Source of the DNA: Pseudomonas sp. GGS8
GTDB taxonomy: Bacteria; Pseudomonadota; Gammaproteobacteria; Pseudomonadales; Pseudomonadaceae
Direction of reading: 5' to 3'
Length of the DNA stretch: 64,000 nucleotides
Assembly (NCBI RefSeq): GCF_024168645.1
Contig: NZ_JALJWF010000001.1
Location: 4,157,501-4,221,500, forward strand
Shown here: positions 1-8,787 of the stretch, one piece after another
Position numbering within the stretch: the stretch's first letter is position 1
How the letters are laid out: each line of letters starts with the position of its first letter
Made by a program: the position numbers and the translations under genes
Notes under the pieces: generated by a model
Databases searched by the model: none
Told to the model about the DNA's origin: nothing
What the model saw: only the letters and a program-made list of their open reading frames with translations

Positions 1-1
1 T

Positions 2-343
2 TGCGCGTTCATGATTGCCGGCATGGTGACGCTGGTGCCGAACATTCATTCGCCGCTGGGGCTGGCGGCGGCGATGGGGATTTGGGGCGTAACCCAGGCG
101 GCGTTGTTCCTGGTCAGTCATGTGCGTTTGATGAAGGCTGCGCCTGAAGCGCCGGCCTTTGCTGCGTCGCTGAACATTGCCGGGGCCAACCTTGGGATCG
201 GCCTGGGCGCGATGGTCGGCGGCCGGGTGATCGACAGTGTGGGCCTGGGCGGACTGGGTTTCGCCGCCGCCGGTTTTATCCTGATTTCGATTCTCCTGGC
301 CATGGCGCTGATGACTTTCAAACCCCGAGAAATCTGCGCCTGA
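2..343 (+). CDS. MFS transporter, C-terminal fragment
   Basis: Only the last 113 residues lie in the window; the reading frame is already open at base 2 and the start is upstream. The fragment has several hydrophobic segments with small residues typical of the last helices of a major facilitator (SNLNIAG-like loop, then GANLGIGLGAMVGG and a final helix ending in FKPRE). This resembles the AraJ/arabinose-efflux type of inner-membrane drug or sugar exporter. The substrate cannot be deduced. It converges on the LysR gene at 348, leaving only a few bases between the two stops. Confidence 0.75.
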   Translation, partial: CAFMIAGMVTLVPNIHSPLGLAAAMGIWGVTQAALFLVSHVRLMKAAPEAPAFAASLNIAGANLGIGLGAMVGGRVIDSVGLGGLGFAAAGFILISILLAMALMTFKPREICA

Positions 344-347
344 GGCT

Positions 348-1247
348 TCACGTTTCGGTGAACAGCTCGCGTCGGGCACCTTCGGTAATGGCGACAATGC
401 CGGGGTGCTTGACCTTGCGTTCCACCGAGATGGCGTAGAACGACTCGCGCACCGCGTCGGTCTGGCCGATCAACTCCACGCCGCATTGGCGTTTCACCTC
501 GTCGGCGATCACGCTCGGGCCGATGAAAATCCCGCTGCCGGATTGGCCGAAGGCCTGCATCAGGGCGCTGTCGTCGAACTCACCGACGATTCTCGGCTGA
601 ATTTGCTGTTCGGCAAACCAGCGTTGCAAGCGACTGCGCACCACGGTTTCCGGCCCGGGAATCAACAGCGGGGCGCCGTGCAGGCTGCGGGGGAAATCCT
701 GGCCGTATCGCGCCGTCAGTTCGGCAGTGGCAAAGAAGCTGATGCCGCATTCGCCGAGCTTCTGGCTGTAGCCCTTGATGTCCAGATGCGAGGGCATCGG
801 GCTGTCAGAAATCACCAGATCGAGGCGTTGAATCGCCAGGTCGGCGAGCAAGCGCTCCAGTTTGTCTTCGCGGCAGGTGATACGTAGCGGCTCGCTCAGC
901 TCCATGGTCGGCGCGATCAGGCGATAAACGATGGATTTGGGCACTACATCGGCGACGCCTACCCGAAACAGTATCTGTTGCTCATTGGGCTGCGCTCGCA
1001 GCATCAATTCCAGCTCGCCCCCGAGCTGAAACATCTGCTCGGCGTAGGGCAGGGTCTGACGCCCGGCTTCGGTGAGTTCCAGTTGCCGGCCGACCCGGCG
1101 AAACAATTCGATGCCATAGGTTTGTTCGAGCAAGGAAATCTGCCCGCTGATGGTCTGTGGCGTCAAGTTCAACTGCTCGCAGGCGCGCACGATGCTGCCG
1201 GTCTTGGCCACCACCCAGAAATAATGCAGCTGTCGATAATTCAGCAT
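348..1247 (-). CDS. nhaR: LysR-family regulator, NhaR-like
   Basis: 299 residues, the normal length of a LysR regulator. The N-terminal winged helix (residues 4-63) reads LNYRQLHYFWVVAKTGSI, the form seen in NhaR-type proteins rather than the more usual start of other LysR members, and is followed by an effector-binding domain. NhaR proteins respond to sodium or high pH and activate the nhaA antiporter, but no antiporter gene is adjacent here, so the regulated target is unknown. An AT-rich segment from 1260 to 1340 separates it from the divergent small lipoprotein and probably holds both promoters. The symbol is by family resemblance only. Confidence 0.75.
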   Translation of the reverse strand: MLNYRQLHYFWVVAKTGSIVRACEQLNLTPQTISGQISLLEQTYGIELFRRVGRQLELTEAGRQTLPYAEQMFQLGGELELMLRAQPNEQQILFRVGVADVVPKSIVYRLIAPTMELSEPLRITCREDKLERLLADLAIQRLDLVISDSPMPSHLDIKGYSQKLGECGISFFATAELTARYGQDFPRSLHGAPLLIPGPETVVRSRLQRWFAEQQIQPRIVGEFDDSALMQAFGQSGSGIFIGPSVIADEVKRQCGVELIGQTDAVRESFYAISVERKVKHPGIVAITEGARRELFTET

Positions 1248-1403
1248 TCGTGTTCCCCGTAGCGTGTATTTTGCTATGGATTCGTAAAAACCGAAGTATA
1301 ACCGCTGAAAATACGAATTTTCCTGAAGTATTTGCCTCTTTAGACTGCCTCGCTATCGACGGATCGCCTTTTGGGTTCTGTCTGTTCTATCGAGGAAAGC
1401 ATC

Positions 1404-1646
1404 ATGAAACTTAAAACCACCGCGCTGCTGATCACGTCTTTACTGGTGTTGGCCGGTTGCGACCAGGCCGAGAAAAGTGCTCAGCAATTGATGGGCAAGG
1501 CCGCTGAAAGCGCCAAGCAGGCGATTGACGATACCCACAAAGCGGCCGAACAAGCGTTGAGCGAGGCCGCGAGTGGCCTGATCAGCAAGAAAGAGCAACC
1601 GGTCAAAGAGGCGGGCAAAACCGACTCTTCGTCCCAGGAAATCTAA
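1404..1646 (+). CDS. Small lipoprotein, alanine/lysine-rich
   Basis: 80 residues. The start at 1404 is chosen because GAGGAAAG sits at 1392-1399 and a lipoprotein signal follows at once: a positively charged MKLK, a hydrophobic stretch, then the lipobox LAGC with Cys at residue 19. The mature part is a hydrophilic, probably helical segment rich in Ala, Glu, Lys and Ser, resembling short coiled-coil envelope lipoproteins. No enzymatic motif is visible. It lies 28 bases upstream of the TerC gene and may share its transcript. Function unknown. Confidence 0.75.
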   Translation: MKLKTTALLITSLLVLAGCDQAEKSAQQLMGKAAESAKQAIDDTHKAAEQALSEAASGLISKKEQPVKEAGKTDSSSQEI

Positions 1647-1674
1647 ACCGTCTGCAACGAGTCAGGACTGACCC

Positions 1675-2424
1675 ATGGAATACCTTTTAGAACTTGCTGC
1701 AAGCCCCGCCGCCTGGGTCGCCCTGGCTACGTTGGTGGTGATGGAAATCGTGCTCGGCATCGATAACCTGATCTTCATCTCGATCCTGACCAATAAGCTG
1801 CCCGAACAGCATCGCCAGAAGGCGCGGCGCATCGGTATCGGCATGGCGTTGATCCTGCGTCTGGCGCTGTTGAGCACCATCGCGTTCATCGTCCAGTTGA
1901 CTGAGCCCGTGATCGATATTTTCGGTCACGCGTTCTCCTGGAAGGACATGATCCTGATCGCCGGCGGCCTGTTCCTGTTGTGGAAGGCGACCACCGAGAT
2001 TCATCACAGCATGGACCCATCGCCGGAAGATCCGACGTCGGCCACCTCGACCGTGACCCTGGGCTTTGCCGCCGCAATCGGTCAGATCCTGATGCTGGAC
2101 ATGGTGTTCTCCATCGACAGCATCATTACCGCTGTCGGCATGACCGAGCATTTGCCGATCATGATCATCGCGGTGGTGGTGTCGGTCCTGGTGATGTTGC
2201 TGGCTGCTGACCCGCTGGCCAAATTCATCAACGACAACCCGACGGTGGTGATGCTGGCGCTGGGCTTCCTGATCATGATCGGCATGACGCTGATCGCCGA
2301 AGGTTTCGGCGCTCACGTACCGAAAGGCTACGTCTACGCGGCCATGGCGTTCTCGGCGACGATCGAAGGCTTGAACATGTTGTCGCGGCGGGCCAAACAG
2401 AGGCGCGTAGCCGCAGAAGCTTAA
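1675..2424 (+). CDS. TerC-family integral membrane protein
   Basis: 249 residues, about seven membrane segments. Two internally similar signatures carry the acidic residues typical of TerC/Alx proteins: [14 protein letters not shown] near residues 22-35 and [13 protein letters not shown] near 140-152. The family includes Alx and TerC and is linked to manganese export and metal or pH stress. The last part ends in a basic tail (RRAKQRR). An inverted repeat just after the stop (2442-2473) probably ends the transcript. The ion handled by this copy cannot be told from sequence. Confidence 0.85.
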   Translation: MEYLLELAASPAAWVALATLVVMEIVLGIDNLIFISILTNKLPEQHRQKARRIGIGMALILRLALLSTIAFIVQLTEPVIDIFGHAFSWKDMILIAGGLFLLWKATTEIHHSMDPSPEDPTSATSTVTLGFAAAIGQILMLDMVFSIDSIITAVGMTEHLPIMIIAVVVSVLVMLLAADPLAKFINDNPTVVMLALGFLIMIGMTLIAEGFGAHVPKGYVYAAMAFSATIEGLNMLSRRAKQRRVAAEA

Positions 2425-2441
2425 CCGTCGATAAACGAAAC

Positions 2442-2473
2442 GGCCGCCTGAACTCGCAACAGTCCAGGCGGCC
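2442..2473. terminator. Inverted repeat between convergent genes
   Basis: A perfect 9-bp stem (GGCCGCCTG with CAGGCGGCC) and a 14-base loop lie between the TerC stop and the convergent small membrane-protein gene. There is no long T run on the plus strand, so it may act as a weak or bidirectional terminator. Confidence 0.55.
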
Positions 2474-2499
2474 AATGAACCGCTTTTCTACATGTCCAG

Positions 2500-2670
2500 T
2501 CAGTGCGCGGTGGCGGGGTGTATAGCCGGTTTATCGGTGTTTGCCACGGGCGCCGATTGAACCGGGTGGTGATGGTGCCGGCGGGTAATGCGCAAAACGC
2601 CCCACAACATGGCGGCGGCCACCGCCAGCCAGCCGGAAATCAACATCATAAGGGTCATTGCCAGGCTCAT
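2500..2670 (-). CDS. Small single-span membrane protein
   Basis: 56 residues. The start at 2670 has an excellent ribosome site (AGGAGG) just upstream; an upstream in-frame start exists but lacks one. The protein has one hydrophobic helix (residues 3-22) followed by a basic, histidine-rich stretch (RRHHHH) and a polar tail. The histidines could bind metal, but that is inference from composition only. It is convergent with the TerC gene. Not recognised as a named family. Confidence 0.6.
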   Translation of the reverse strand: MSLAMTLMMLISGWLAVAAAMLWGVLRITRRHHHHPVQSAPVANTDKPAIHPATAH

Positions 2671-2894
2671 CAGTGCCTCCTCTTTGCCCTGCAGCGGGCG
2701 CACACTCTTCCTTGGTAAATGACAGTCTAGCCGCTGCTGTGTTTCAGGCTATTGACCAAAGGTCGCCAGTCATCAACCTGTTCGCTCTATCGAATGCAAA
2801 CAACTGCCGGTTAAGGCTATACCGCTGTCGCGTGGCATCCTATGATCGACGGCCAAGCCGGCTGCGTGATCGCCTGGCGTCTGAACAGAGAGTG

Positions 2895-3569
2895 ATGATG
2901 GTGCGGGTATTTTCTCGAATTCGATCTTTGGCACTGATCGTTGGCTGCGTTGCCGGCCTGGCTGGCTGTGCGGGGAGTGTGGCGCCTGAGATCAAGCGTC
3001 TGCCGGAGCGTGTTGAACTCAGCGGTACGTTCTACCGCGGGCAAAGTTATCAAAGCGGGCCTCAAGTGCTGGCAAGCCTGTTGTCCCAACAGGGCATCGT
3101 GATAACCCCGGGGCTGCTCGAAAAGCCCCTGCATTTGCCGGGTGCCGAAGACCGGTTGCAGCAGAACATGCAAGACCTTGCCCGCGAGTACGGAATGGTG
3201 GTCTATCCCCTCGACAGTCAATTGCCGGCACTGCTGACCCAGGTCGCGGCCGGTTATCCGGTGATGGTGCGCTTTACCGAAGGCTCGGCATTCTGGGCGG
3301 GACCGCGATACGCGATTCTTGCCGGTTATAACCGGCAAAAGCAGACCGTGTTGCTGCGCACCGGGATGGATCGTCGGTTGCTGATGGGGTTCGGCGCTTT
3401 TGAGTCGGCGCTCGAGAATGCTGGCGGTTGGGCCGTTTTGATCCAGAAGCCGGATCAGATTCCGGCCAACGTCGATCAGCAGCGCTGGCTGAAAGCGGCG
3501 AACGATCTTGCCCAGTCAGGTCAGGAGCAAGCGGCAGCCAAGGCGAAGAAGGCGCTGACCGCGCAGTAG
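2895..3569 (+). CDS. C39-like peptidase-fold lipoprotein
   Basis: 224 residues. The start at 2895 (or the ATG three bases on) places a signal with lipobox LAGC at about residues 21-24. The mature part contains GPQVLASLLSQQGI near the N-terminus, VMVRFTEG, and WAGPRYAILAGYN, the layout of peptidase C39-like (papain-fold) proteins of the BtrH or double-glycine type. The expected catalytic Cys is not evident where the family has it (SGPQVLA instead of xCGPxxL), so it may be a non-catalytic relative or anchor. The C-terminal 40 residues look like a TPR-type helix pair (RWLKAANDLAQSG). Function unknown. Confidence 0.55.
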   Translation: MMVRVFSRIRSLALIVGCVAGLAGCAGSVAPEIKRLPERVELSGTFYRGQSYQSGPQVLASLLSQQGIVITPGLLEKPLHLPGAEDRLQQNMQDLAREYGMVVYPLDSQLPALLTQVAAGYPVMVRFTEGSAFWAGPRYAILAGYNRQKQTVLLRTGMDRRLLMGFGAFESALENAGGWAVLIQKPDQIPANVDQQRWLKAANDLAQSGQEQAAAKAKKALTAQ

Positions 3570-3663
3570 TTTCCGTTTGTCATCTGCCGGGCACTACTCG
3601 GCGTTGTTCGCCTCTGATGTAAAGGGCCCGGGTTTCTCGCCGGGCCGTGACCAGGAGGCGTCC

Positions 3664-3879
3664 ATGGCTCAATCCAATACCCCCGTCGGCCCACACTCGT
3701 CCGAGCATTCGTCCGATCATGAGTTGGGGTTCGACCCCGATTCTCCGGACGTTGCCGATCCTCAGGTCGACCCCATCGGACCTGCCAGGGCACCCAAAGA
3801 TATAAAACCGGGTGAAGAGGGTAAGAAGACACCGGCAAAGCCTTACGACCCGCTCGGTAATCTGAAACCCAAGTCTTAG
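3664..3879 (+). CDS. Small acidic, proline-rich protein (DUF6021-like)
   Basis: 71 residues, starting 6 bases after a full AGGAGG (3653-3658). The sequence is almost devoid of hydrophobic residues and dominated by Asp, Pro, Ser and Lys (GFDPDSPDVADPQVDP), so it should be intrinsically disordered. It resembles small Pseudomonas proteins I associate with DUF6021, but this is from memory. It is followed after 12 bases by a second acidic protein with the same DPDSP motif, suggesting an operon of related genes. Confidence 0.65.
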   Translation: MAQSNTPVGPHSSEHSSDHELGFDPDSPDVADPQVDPIGPARAPKDIKPGEEGKKTPAKPYDPLGNLKPKS

Positions 3880-3891
3880 TCAGAGGTGCAT

Positions 3892-4116
3892 ATGTCTACC
3901 GATTCGAGCTTCGACGACAAACATTCGGACCCTCCCGAAAGCGTTCCAACAACCCCCGAGGCGGACCTGGACCCGGTGATGGATCCGGACAGCCCCCTAA
4001 GGGATCCCTTGGCCAGGCCGACGGTGGTGCCGACGAAGCATCCACAGGGCTGGCGAGACCCGAGTGCCGGAGATGGCATTCCGGATGACGATCAGATGCC
4101 GTTGCCCAATGATTGA
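3892..4116 (+). CDS. Small acidic disordered protein
   Basis: 74 residues. ATG at 3892 is preferred over the GTG at 3886 because AGAGG at 3882-3886 then has proper spacing. Composition is Asp/Pro/Ser/Thr-rich with motifs DPVMDPDSPLRDP and GWRDPSAGDGIPDDDQ, hence probably unstructured. It shares the DPDSP element with the gene just upstream and is closed by a strong terminator. Function unknown. Confidence 0.6.
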   Translation: MSTDSSFDDKHSDPPESVPTTPEADLDPVMDPDSPLRDPLARPTVVPTKHPQGWRDPSAGDGIPDDDQMPLPND

Positions 4117-4129
4117 GCCAGACGAAAAA

Positions 4130-4154
4130 AGCCCCGACTATTCGGGGCTTTTCG
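4130..4154 (+). terminator. Rho-independent terminator
   Basis: Stem AGCCCCGA / TCGGGGCT with a 4-base loop, preceded by an A run and followed by TTTTCGTTT. It ends the two-gene acidic protein unit and, read on the other strand, also the convergent pbpG transcript. Confidence 0.85.
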
Positions 4155-4172
4155 TTTGCAGATATTCCAATC

Positions 4173-5111
4173 TTATTTTGATGCTTCAATCACACCGCTC
4201 TGGCGATGTTTGAGGTTCTTGTCGGACTTGTATTGCAGGGCGACGGACGGCACGTTGGTGCTCTTGCCGGTCTCGACCCAGCTGCGAATACGGGTCGCAT
4301 CGGCGAAGTGCGTGTACTTGCCGAACGCATCGAGAATCACCAGCGCAACCGGGCGGTTGCTCATACTGGTCACCAGCACCAGGCAGTGACCGGCCTGGTT
4401 GGTAAATCCGGTTTTCGTCAACTTGATGTCCCAGTTCGGCTTGTTGATCAAGTGGTCGGTATTGTGGAACCCCAGGCTGTAGTTGGGTTTACGGAACGTA
4501 ACGGTTTTTTCCTTGGTGGTGCTCAGCTCGGTCAAGAGTGGGGATTTGTGCGCGGCGATCAGCAATTTGCTCAGGTCGCGGGCGGTGGACACGTTGCGTG
4601 GCGAGAGGCCCGTCGGCTCGACGAAGTGGGTGCTGGTCATGCCCAGGGCCTTGGCTTTGGCGTTCATGGCGGCAATGAACGCGACATAACCGCCGGGATA
4701 ATGATGGGCCAATGTCGCGGCGGCACGGTTTTCCGACGACATCAAGGCAATCAGCAGCATCTCGCGGCGCGATAACTCGCTATTGAGTTTGACTCGGGAA
4801 AACACACCTTTCATTTCCGGCGTGTCGTTGATGTTGACGGCAATGTATTCGTCCATGTTCTGCCGGGCTTCTACGATCACCAGACCGGTCATCAGTTTGC
4901 TGACGGACGCGATGGGTACGACGACGTCAGGATTGCTGGCATAAATGACCTTGTTGGTCTGCAGATCCATCAGCAAAGCGCTGCCGGAAGCGATTTTCAG
5001 TTGTGCAGTGTCTCGCGGCGCCGCAGTGGTTTCAGCAGCGTTGACCGTTGGCGTGATGAAAGTCCCTGTAACTGCAAAAATTAGGCTCAGGATGGAAAGA
5101 CGGATTTTCAC
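4173..5111 (-). CDS. pbpG: D-alanyl-D-alanine endopeptidase (PBP7)
   Basis: 312 residues with an N-terminal signal peptide ending near VNAAE (residues 1-26), so periplasmic. The three penicillin-binding motifs are intact: SxxK at 69-72 (SVSK), SxN at 126-128 (SEN) and KTG at 233-235. Family members cleave D-Ala-meso-DAP crosslinks in peptidoglycan and take part in sacculus remodelling. Length fits PbpG/PBP7. It ends in the bidirectional terminator at 4130. The AT-rich 5112-5280 region upstream should hold its promoter. Confidence 0.93.
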   Translation of the reverse strand: MKIRLSILSLIFAVTGTFITPTVNAAETTAAPRDTAQLKIASGSALLMDLQTNKVIYASNPDVVVPIASVSKLMTGLVIVEARQNMDEYIAVNINDTPEMKGVFSRVKLNSELSRREMLLIALMSSENRAAATLAHHYPGGYVAFIAAMNAKAKALGMTSTHFVEPTGLSPRNVSTARDLSKLLIAAHKSPLLTELSTTKEKTVTFRKPNYSLGFHNTDHLINKPNWDIKLTKTGFTNQAGHCLVLVTSMSNRPVALVILDAFGKYTHFADATRIRSWVETGKSTNVPSVALQYKSDKNLKHRQSGVIEASK

Positions 5112-5320
5112 GCTGGCAGACTCATAAAGGGTGGATATGCCGTTCTGTAACGGGCTGTTTCTTAAAAACGACGCATTTTAGGAGTATGTGCCAGGAAAGC
5201 CATAGGCGCCTGTAAGACAGGGGGTAAAAGTGAAGAATATTTAATGCTGTAACTCTTTCTTTACTATTTTGCTTTGCAGTTGTCCGACCTCTGTGATCGA
5301 GCTGTTTGCTACAGGCAAAA

Positions 5321-5345
5321 AGAACCCCGCGATGGGCGGGGTTCT
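5321..5345 (-). terminator. Terminator of folD
   Basis: Perfect 10-bp stem AGAACCCCGC / GCGGGGTTCT with a 5-base loop. A-rich flank 5317-5321 gives a T run on the minus strand, directly after the folD stop. Confidence 0.85.
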
Positions 5346-5372
5346 TTTGGGTTCAGCATGGTGAGAGTGAAC

Positions 5373-6227
5373 TCAGCAGTGCAGCGTTTCGGCGGCGTAC
5401 AGCGTGTTTTCCAGCAGGCAGGCGCGGGTCATCGGACCGACGCCGCCCGGTACCGGGGTGATCCAGCCGGCGCGGGCCAGGGCGGATTCGTAAGTCACGT
5501 CGCCGACCAGTTTGCCGTCTTCCTGACGGTTGATGCCGACGTCGATCACGATCGCGCCTTTCTTGATCCACTCACCTTTGACCAGGCCCGGCTTGCCGGC
5601 GGCAACCACTATCAGATCGGCGCGGCCGACGTGGCTGGCCAGATCCTTGGTGAAGCGGTGGGTGACAGTCACGGTGCAACCGGCCAACAGCAGTTCCATC
5701 GCCATCGGACGACCAACAATGTTGGAAGCCCCGACAATGACCGCGTCCATGCCGTAAAGATTGGCACCAGTGCTTTCCAGCAGCGTCATGATGCCCTTGG
5801 GCGTGCACGGACGCAGCAGCGGAATGCGCTGGGCCAGGCGGCCGACGTTATAAGGGTGGAAGCCGTCGACGTCCTTGTCGGGACGAATACGCTCCAGTAA
5901 TTTGGAGGCGTCCAGGTGGGCAGGTAGAGGCAGTTGGAGCAGAACGCCGTCGATTGCCGGGTCGTCGTTCAGGCGATCGATCAGATCGGTCAGCGCTGCT
6001 TGAGTGGTGTCGGCAGGCAGGTCATAGGCTTGGGAAAGGAAGCCGACCTCTTCACAGTCTTTACGCTTGTGCGAGACATAAACCTGAGAGGCAGGATCGC
6101 TGCCGACCAGGATCACCGCGAGGCCGGGCGTGCGCAGGCCTTGCTGGCGACGCTCGGCGACTCGTTGGGCGATCTGCTGGCGCAGGCTGGCGGCGATCGA
6201 TTTGCCGTCGATTAGTTGTGCAGTCAT
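5373..6227 (-). CDS. folD: Methylenetetrahydrofolate dehydrogenase/cyclohydrolase FolD
   Basis: 284 residues, the usual size. It interconverts 5,10-methylene-THF, methenyl-THF and 10-formyl-THF in the cytoplasm using NADP. Recognisable signatures: [13 protein letters not shown] (residues about 49-61, including the catalytic Lys), QLPLPAHLD, the NADP-binding segment [10 protein letters not shown], and the C-terminal PGGVGPMT. No frame problem. It is transcribed away from the tRNA operon and has its own terminator at 5321-5345. Confidence 0.96.
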   Translation of the reverse strand: MTAQLIDGKSIAASLRQQIAQRVAERRQQGLRTPGLAVILVGSDPASQVYVSHKRKDCEEVGFLSQAYDLPADTTQAALTDLIDRLNDDPAIDGVLLQLPLPAHLDASKLLERIRPDKDVDGFHPYNVGRLAQRIPLLRPCTPKGIMTLLESTGANLYGMDAVIVGASNIVGRPMAMELLLAGCTVTVTHRFTKDLASHVGRADLIVVAAGKPGLVKGEWIKKGAIVIDVGINRQEDGKLVGDVTYESALARAGWITPVPGGVGPMTRACLLENTLYAAETLHC

Positions 6228-6358
6228 TGCGCGTGATTAACCATCGAGAGGGGAAAAAAAGAGAGCGCATTCTCGCATGTCATGAGGTGAGGGCAAAGGC
6301 GCTTGGTCTGCAAATTCCCCTAACTCCTTTAATTAAATGAATTTTTTTTAAAAAGGAT

Positions 6359-6387
6359 TTGACGACCTCCGGGGGGCTCTATACTAT
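6359..6387 (+). promoter_or_regulatory. Sigma-70 promoter of the tRNA operon
   Basis: TTGACG at 6359-6364 and TACTAT at 6382-6387 with a 17-base spacer, preceded by an A/T-rich UP-like stretch (6331-6357). The first tRNA begins about 115 bases downstream. The very strong layout and the G-rich spacer fit a stable-RNA promoter. Confidence 0.65.
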
Positions 6388-6502
6388 TCGTCGCACTTGT
6401 CGGGCACAGCCTAGCACTGGTTAAGAAGGTCGAGCGGAGTTACGGTTCTGCAAGACTGAAAAGCACTTAGTTTGTAGTCCTTCAAGGGTACAGATTAACA
6501 AG

Positions 6503-6579
6503 GCGCCCGTAGCTCAGCTGGATAGAGCATCCGCCTTCTAAGCGGATGGTCGCAGGTTCGAGTCCTGCCGGGTGCGCCA
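6503..6579 (+). tRNA. tRNA-Arg (anticodon TCT)
   Basis: 77 bases folding as a full cloverleaf: acceptor GCGCCCG paired with CGGGTGC, anticodon loop CTTCTAA (anticodon TCT, reads AGA/AGG), T loop TTCGAGT, and encoded CCA at 6577-6579. It is the first gene of a four-tRNA operon. Confidence 0.95.
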
Positions 6580-6611
6580 TTAGGCAGCATTGGCACAAGT
6601 AGCGCGATATG

Positions 6612-6687
6612 GTGGGCGTAGCTCAGTTGGTAGAGCACGGGATTGTGACTCCCGTTGTCGTGGGTTCGATCCCCATCGTCCACCCCA
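6612..6687 (+). tRNA. tRNA-His (GTG), copy 1
   Basis: 76 bases: acceptor GTGGGCG with CGTCCAC, anticodon loop TTGTGAC (GTG), T loop TTCGATC, discriminator C and encoded CCA. A G at 6611 supplies the G-1 that is diagnostic of tRNA-His. Identical in sequence to the copy at 6908-6983. Confidence 0.95.
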
Positions 6688-6696
6688 TATTTCGAA

Positions 6697-6724
6697 AGGC
6701 GCCAGATTAACAGTCTGGCGCCTT
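6697..6724 (+). terminator. Hairpin after tRNA-His copy 1
   Basis: 11-bp perfect stem AAGGCGCCAGA / TCTGGCGCCTT followed by TGCTTT. The same hairpin follows the second His gene, so it belongs to a duplicated block. The short T tract suggests partial read-through to tRNA-Leu. Confidence 0.7.
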
Positions 6725-6744
6725 TGCTTTAACAGCTTCAACCC

Positions 6745-6829
6745 GCGGATGTGGTGGAATTGGTAGACACACTGGATTTAGGTTCCAGCGCCGCGAGGCG
6801 TAAGAGTTCGAGTCTCTTCATCCGCACCA
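6745..6829 (+). tRNA. tRNA-Leu (anticodon TAG)
   Basis: 85 bases with a long variable arm as expected for Leu: acceptor GCGGATG with CATCCGC, anticodon loop TTTAGGT (TAG, reads CUN codons), T loop TTCGAGT, encoded CCA at the end. Confidence 0.95.
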
Positions 6830-6907
6830 AATAAAGCTTCACTCATGCCGGTTGGCTTGATTGAGGTTCAACAAAGAAGTTGTTTGGCTTCTTTGTCACG
6901 CAATATG

Positions 6908-6983
6908 GTGGGCGTAGCTCAGTTGGTAGAGCACGGGATTGTGACTCCCGTTGTCGTGGGTTCGATCCCCATCGTCCACCCCA
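6908..6983 (+). tRNA. tRNA-His (GTG), copy 2
   Basis: Identical to the tRNA at 6612-6687, including the G-1 (6907) and the CCA, and followed by nearly the same terminator hairpin. It ends the tRNA operon. Confidence 0.95.
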
Positions 6984-6991
6984 TATTTCGA

Positions 6992-7026
6992 AAGGCGCCA
7001 GATTTAACAGTCTGGCGCCTTTTTTG
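6992..7026 (+). terminator. Terminator of the tRNA operon
   Basis: Stem AAGGCGCCAGA (6992-7002) and TCTGGCGCCTT (7011-7021), then TTTTTG. This is the stronger version of the hairpin at 6697-6724, with a proper T run. Confidence 0.88.
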
Positions 7027-7383
7027 TTTCAGTGGTTTGAGTGTCGGCGGCTGCCGGTTGTGGGCCGCAGGGGCAGGTCGCTTCGTCGTATTTATGTTTC
7101 TCGATGATGCTCGATTTGCCCGCCGATCCCTTCGTGGGGTTGGCTGTCAGGGATGGATTGCCGATTCCTTCTATATATAGGAAGGTGAGTGCAGGGCCCT
7201 GGCTTGATTGGCTGTATTTGCTAACAGGGCGAGGCACAACCGTTTGTCCCCGCCTATAAATTGCCTGCTGTTTTTTTACCCGTTTTCAGTAGGGTGACTT
7301 CTTGAGTTTGACCCACTAGAATGCATGCCCTTGATTCTGGGGTCGGAAACGGCCGGCTAACGTCTGTGCAACGAGGAATATCC
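7022..7383 (+). other. Intergenic stretch before tig
   Basis: No convincing gene. It contains a near-palindrome at 7167-7185 (CCTTC, a run of TA steps, GAAGG) and T-rich DNA around 7260-7290. The promoter of tig is expected here but I cannot place it with confidence; TAGAAT near 7315 is a possible -10 with a poor -35. Confidence 0.4.
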
Positions 7384-8694
7384 ATGCAAGTTTCTGTTGA
7401 AAATACTTCTGCTCTTGAGCGCCGCATGAGCATCACCGTGCCGGCGGAGCGCATCGAGACTCAGGTCAACAAGCGTCTGCAGCAGACTGCCCAAAAGGCC
7501 AAGATCGCAGGCTTCCGTCCAGGCAAAGTGCCAATGAGCGTGATCCGTCAGCGTTTCGGTGCTGATGCGCGTCAAGAAGCCGTGGGCGACGTCATTCAGT
7601 CCTCCTTCTATGAAGCAGTGGTTGAGCAGAAGCTGAACCCGGCTGGTTCGCCTTCGATCGAACCTAAATCCCTGGAAGCGGGCAAGGACCTGGAATACGT
7701 AGCTGTATTCGAAGTGTTTCCTGAGTTCACCGTTGCCGGTTTCGAAGGCATCACTGTCGAGCGCCTGAGCGCCGAAGTGGCTGACGCCGATCTGGACAAG
7801 ATGCTGGAAGTCCTGCGCAAGCAGAACACCCGTTTTGAAGTGGCCGATCGCGCTGCCCAGAACGAAGACCAGCTGAACATCGACTTCGTCGGCAAGGTCG
7901 ACGGTGAAGTGTTCGCAGGCGGCTCCGCCAAAGGTACTCAGCTGGTGCTGGGTTCCGGCCGCATGATCCCTGGTTTCGAAGACGGTCTGGTTGGTGCTAA
8001 AGCCGGCGAAGAGCGCGTTCTGAACCTGACCTTCCCAGAGGACTATCAGAACCTCGACCTGGCAGGCAAAACTGCTGAGTTCACCGTGACCGTGAACACC
8101 GTTTCCGAGCCTAAACTGCCAGAGCTGACCGAAGAGTTCTTCGCTCAATTCGGCATCAAGGAAACCGGTCTGGAAGGCTTCCGCACCGAAGTTCGCAAGA
8201 ACATGGAGCGTGAGCTGCGTCAGGCGATCAAATCCAAGGTCAAGAATCAGGTAATGGACGGTCTGCTGGCCACCAACCCGATCGAAGTGCCTAAGGCTCT
8301 GTTGTCCAACGAAGTAGACCGTCTGCGCGTGCAGGCTGTTCAGCAATTCGGTGGCAACATCAAGCCTGACCAACTGCCGGCCGAGCTGTTCGAAGAACAA
8401 GCCAAGCGCCGCGTCGTGCTGGGTCTGATCGTGGCTGAAGTGGTCAAGCAATTCGACCTCAAGCCTGACGAAGCCCGCGTTCGCGAGATGATTCAGGAAA
8501 TGGCTTCGGCCTACCAAGAGCCTGAGCAGGTTGTGTCCTGGTACTACAAGAACGACCAGCAACTGAACGAAGTCCGTTCGGTTGTGCTGGAAGAGCAAGT
8601 TGTGGATACTGTTCTGCAGAAAGCTAGCGTGACCGACAAATCGGTCTCTTACGAAGAAGCGGTCAAGCCGGTAGAAGCTCCAAAAGCCGACTGA
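7384..8694 (+). CDS. tig: Trigger factor
   Basis: 436 residues; the start at 7384 follows the ribosome site CGAGGAAT and gives the canonical MQVSVEN start. This is the ribosome-bound chaperone with prolyl isomerase activity that meets nascent chains at the exit tunnel. The ribosome-docking signature GFRPGK is at residues 43-48, the FKBP-like domain lies around 150-245, and the helical arms make up the C-terminal half. It is first in the conserved tig-clpP-clpX-lon order. An in-frame upstream ATG at 7321 lacks a good ribosome site. Confidence 0.97.
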   Translation: MQVSVENTSALERRMSITVPAERIETQVNKRLQQTAQKAKIAGFRPGKVPMSVIRQRFGADARQEAVGDVIQSSFYEAVVEQKLNPAGSPSIEPKSLEAGKDLEYVAVFEVFPEFTVAGFEGITVERLSAEVADADLDKMLEVLRKQNTRFEVADRAAQNEDQLNIDFVGKVDGEVFAGGSAKGTQLVLGSGRMIPGFEDGLVGAKAGEERVLNLTFPEDYQNLDLAGKTAEFTVTVNTVSEPKLPELTEEFFAQFGIKETGLEGFRTEVRKNMERELRQAIKSKVKNQVMDGLLATNPIEVPKALLSNEVDRLRVQAVQQFGGNIKPDQLPAELFEEQAKRRVVLGLIVAEVVKQFDLKPDEARVREMIQEMASAYQEPEQVVSWYYKNDQQLNEVRSVVLEEQVVDTVLQKASVTDKSVSYEEAVKPVEAPKAD

Positions 8695-8720
8695 TTGGTT
8701 TTGCGGTAAGAAGTACACAC

Positions 8721-8748
8721 CATAAGCCAGCCTTCGTGCTGGCTTATG
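8721..8748 (+). terminator. Hairpin between tig and clpP
   Basis: 11-bp stem CATAAGCCAGC / GCTGGCTTATG with a 6-base loop. There is no T run, so it is more likely a processing or partial attenuation site than a complete terminator, which fits co-transcription of tig with clpP. Confidence 0.55.
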
Positions 8749-8787
8749 CGTATTCAAGACATAACTATTTGGGAGTGACTGCGAGAC

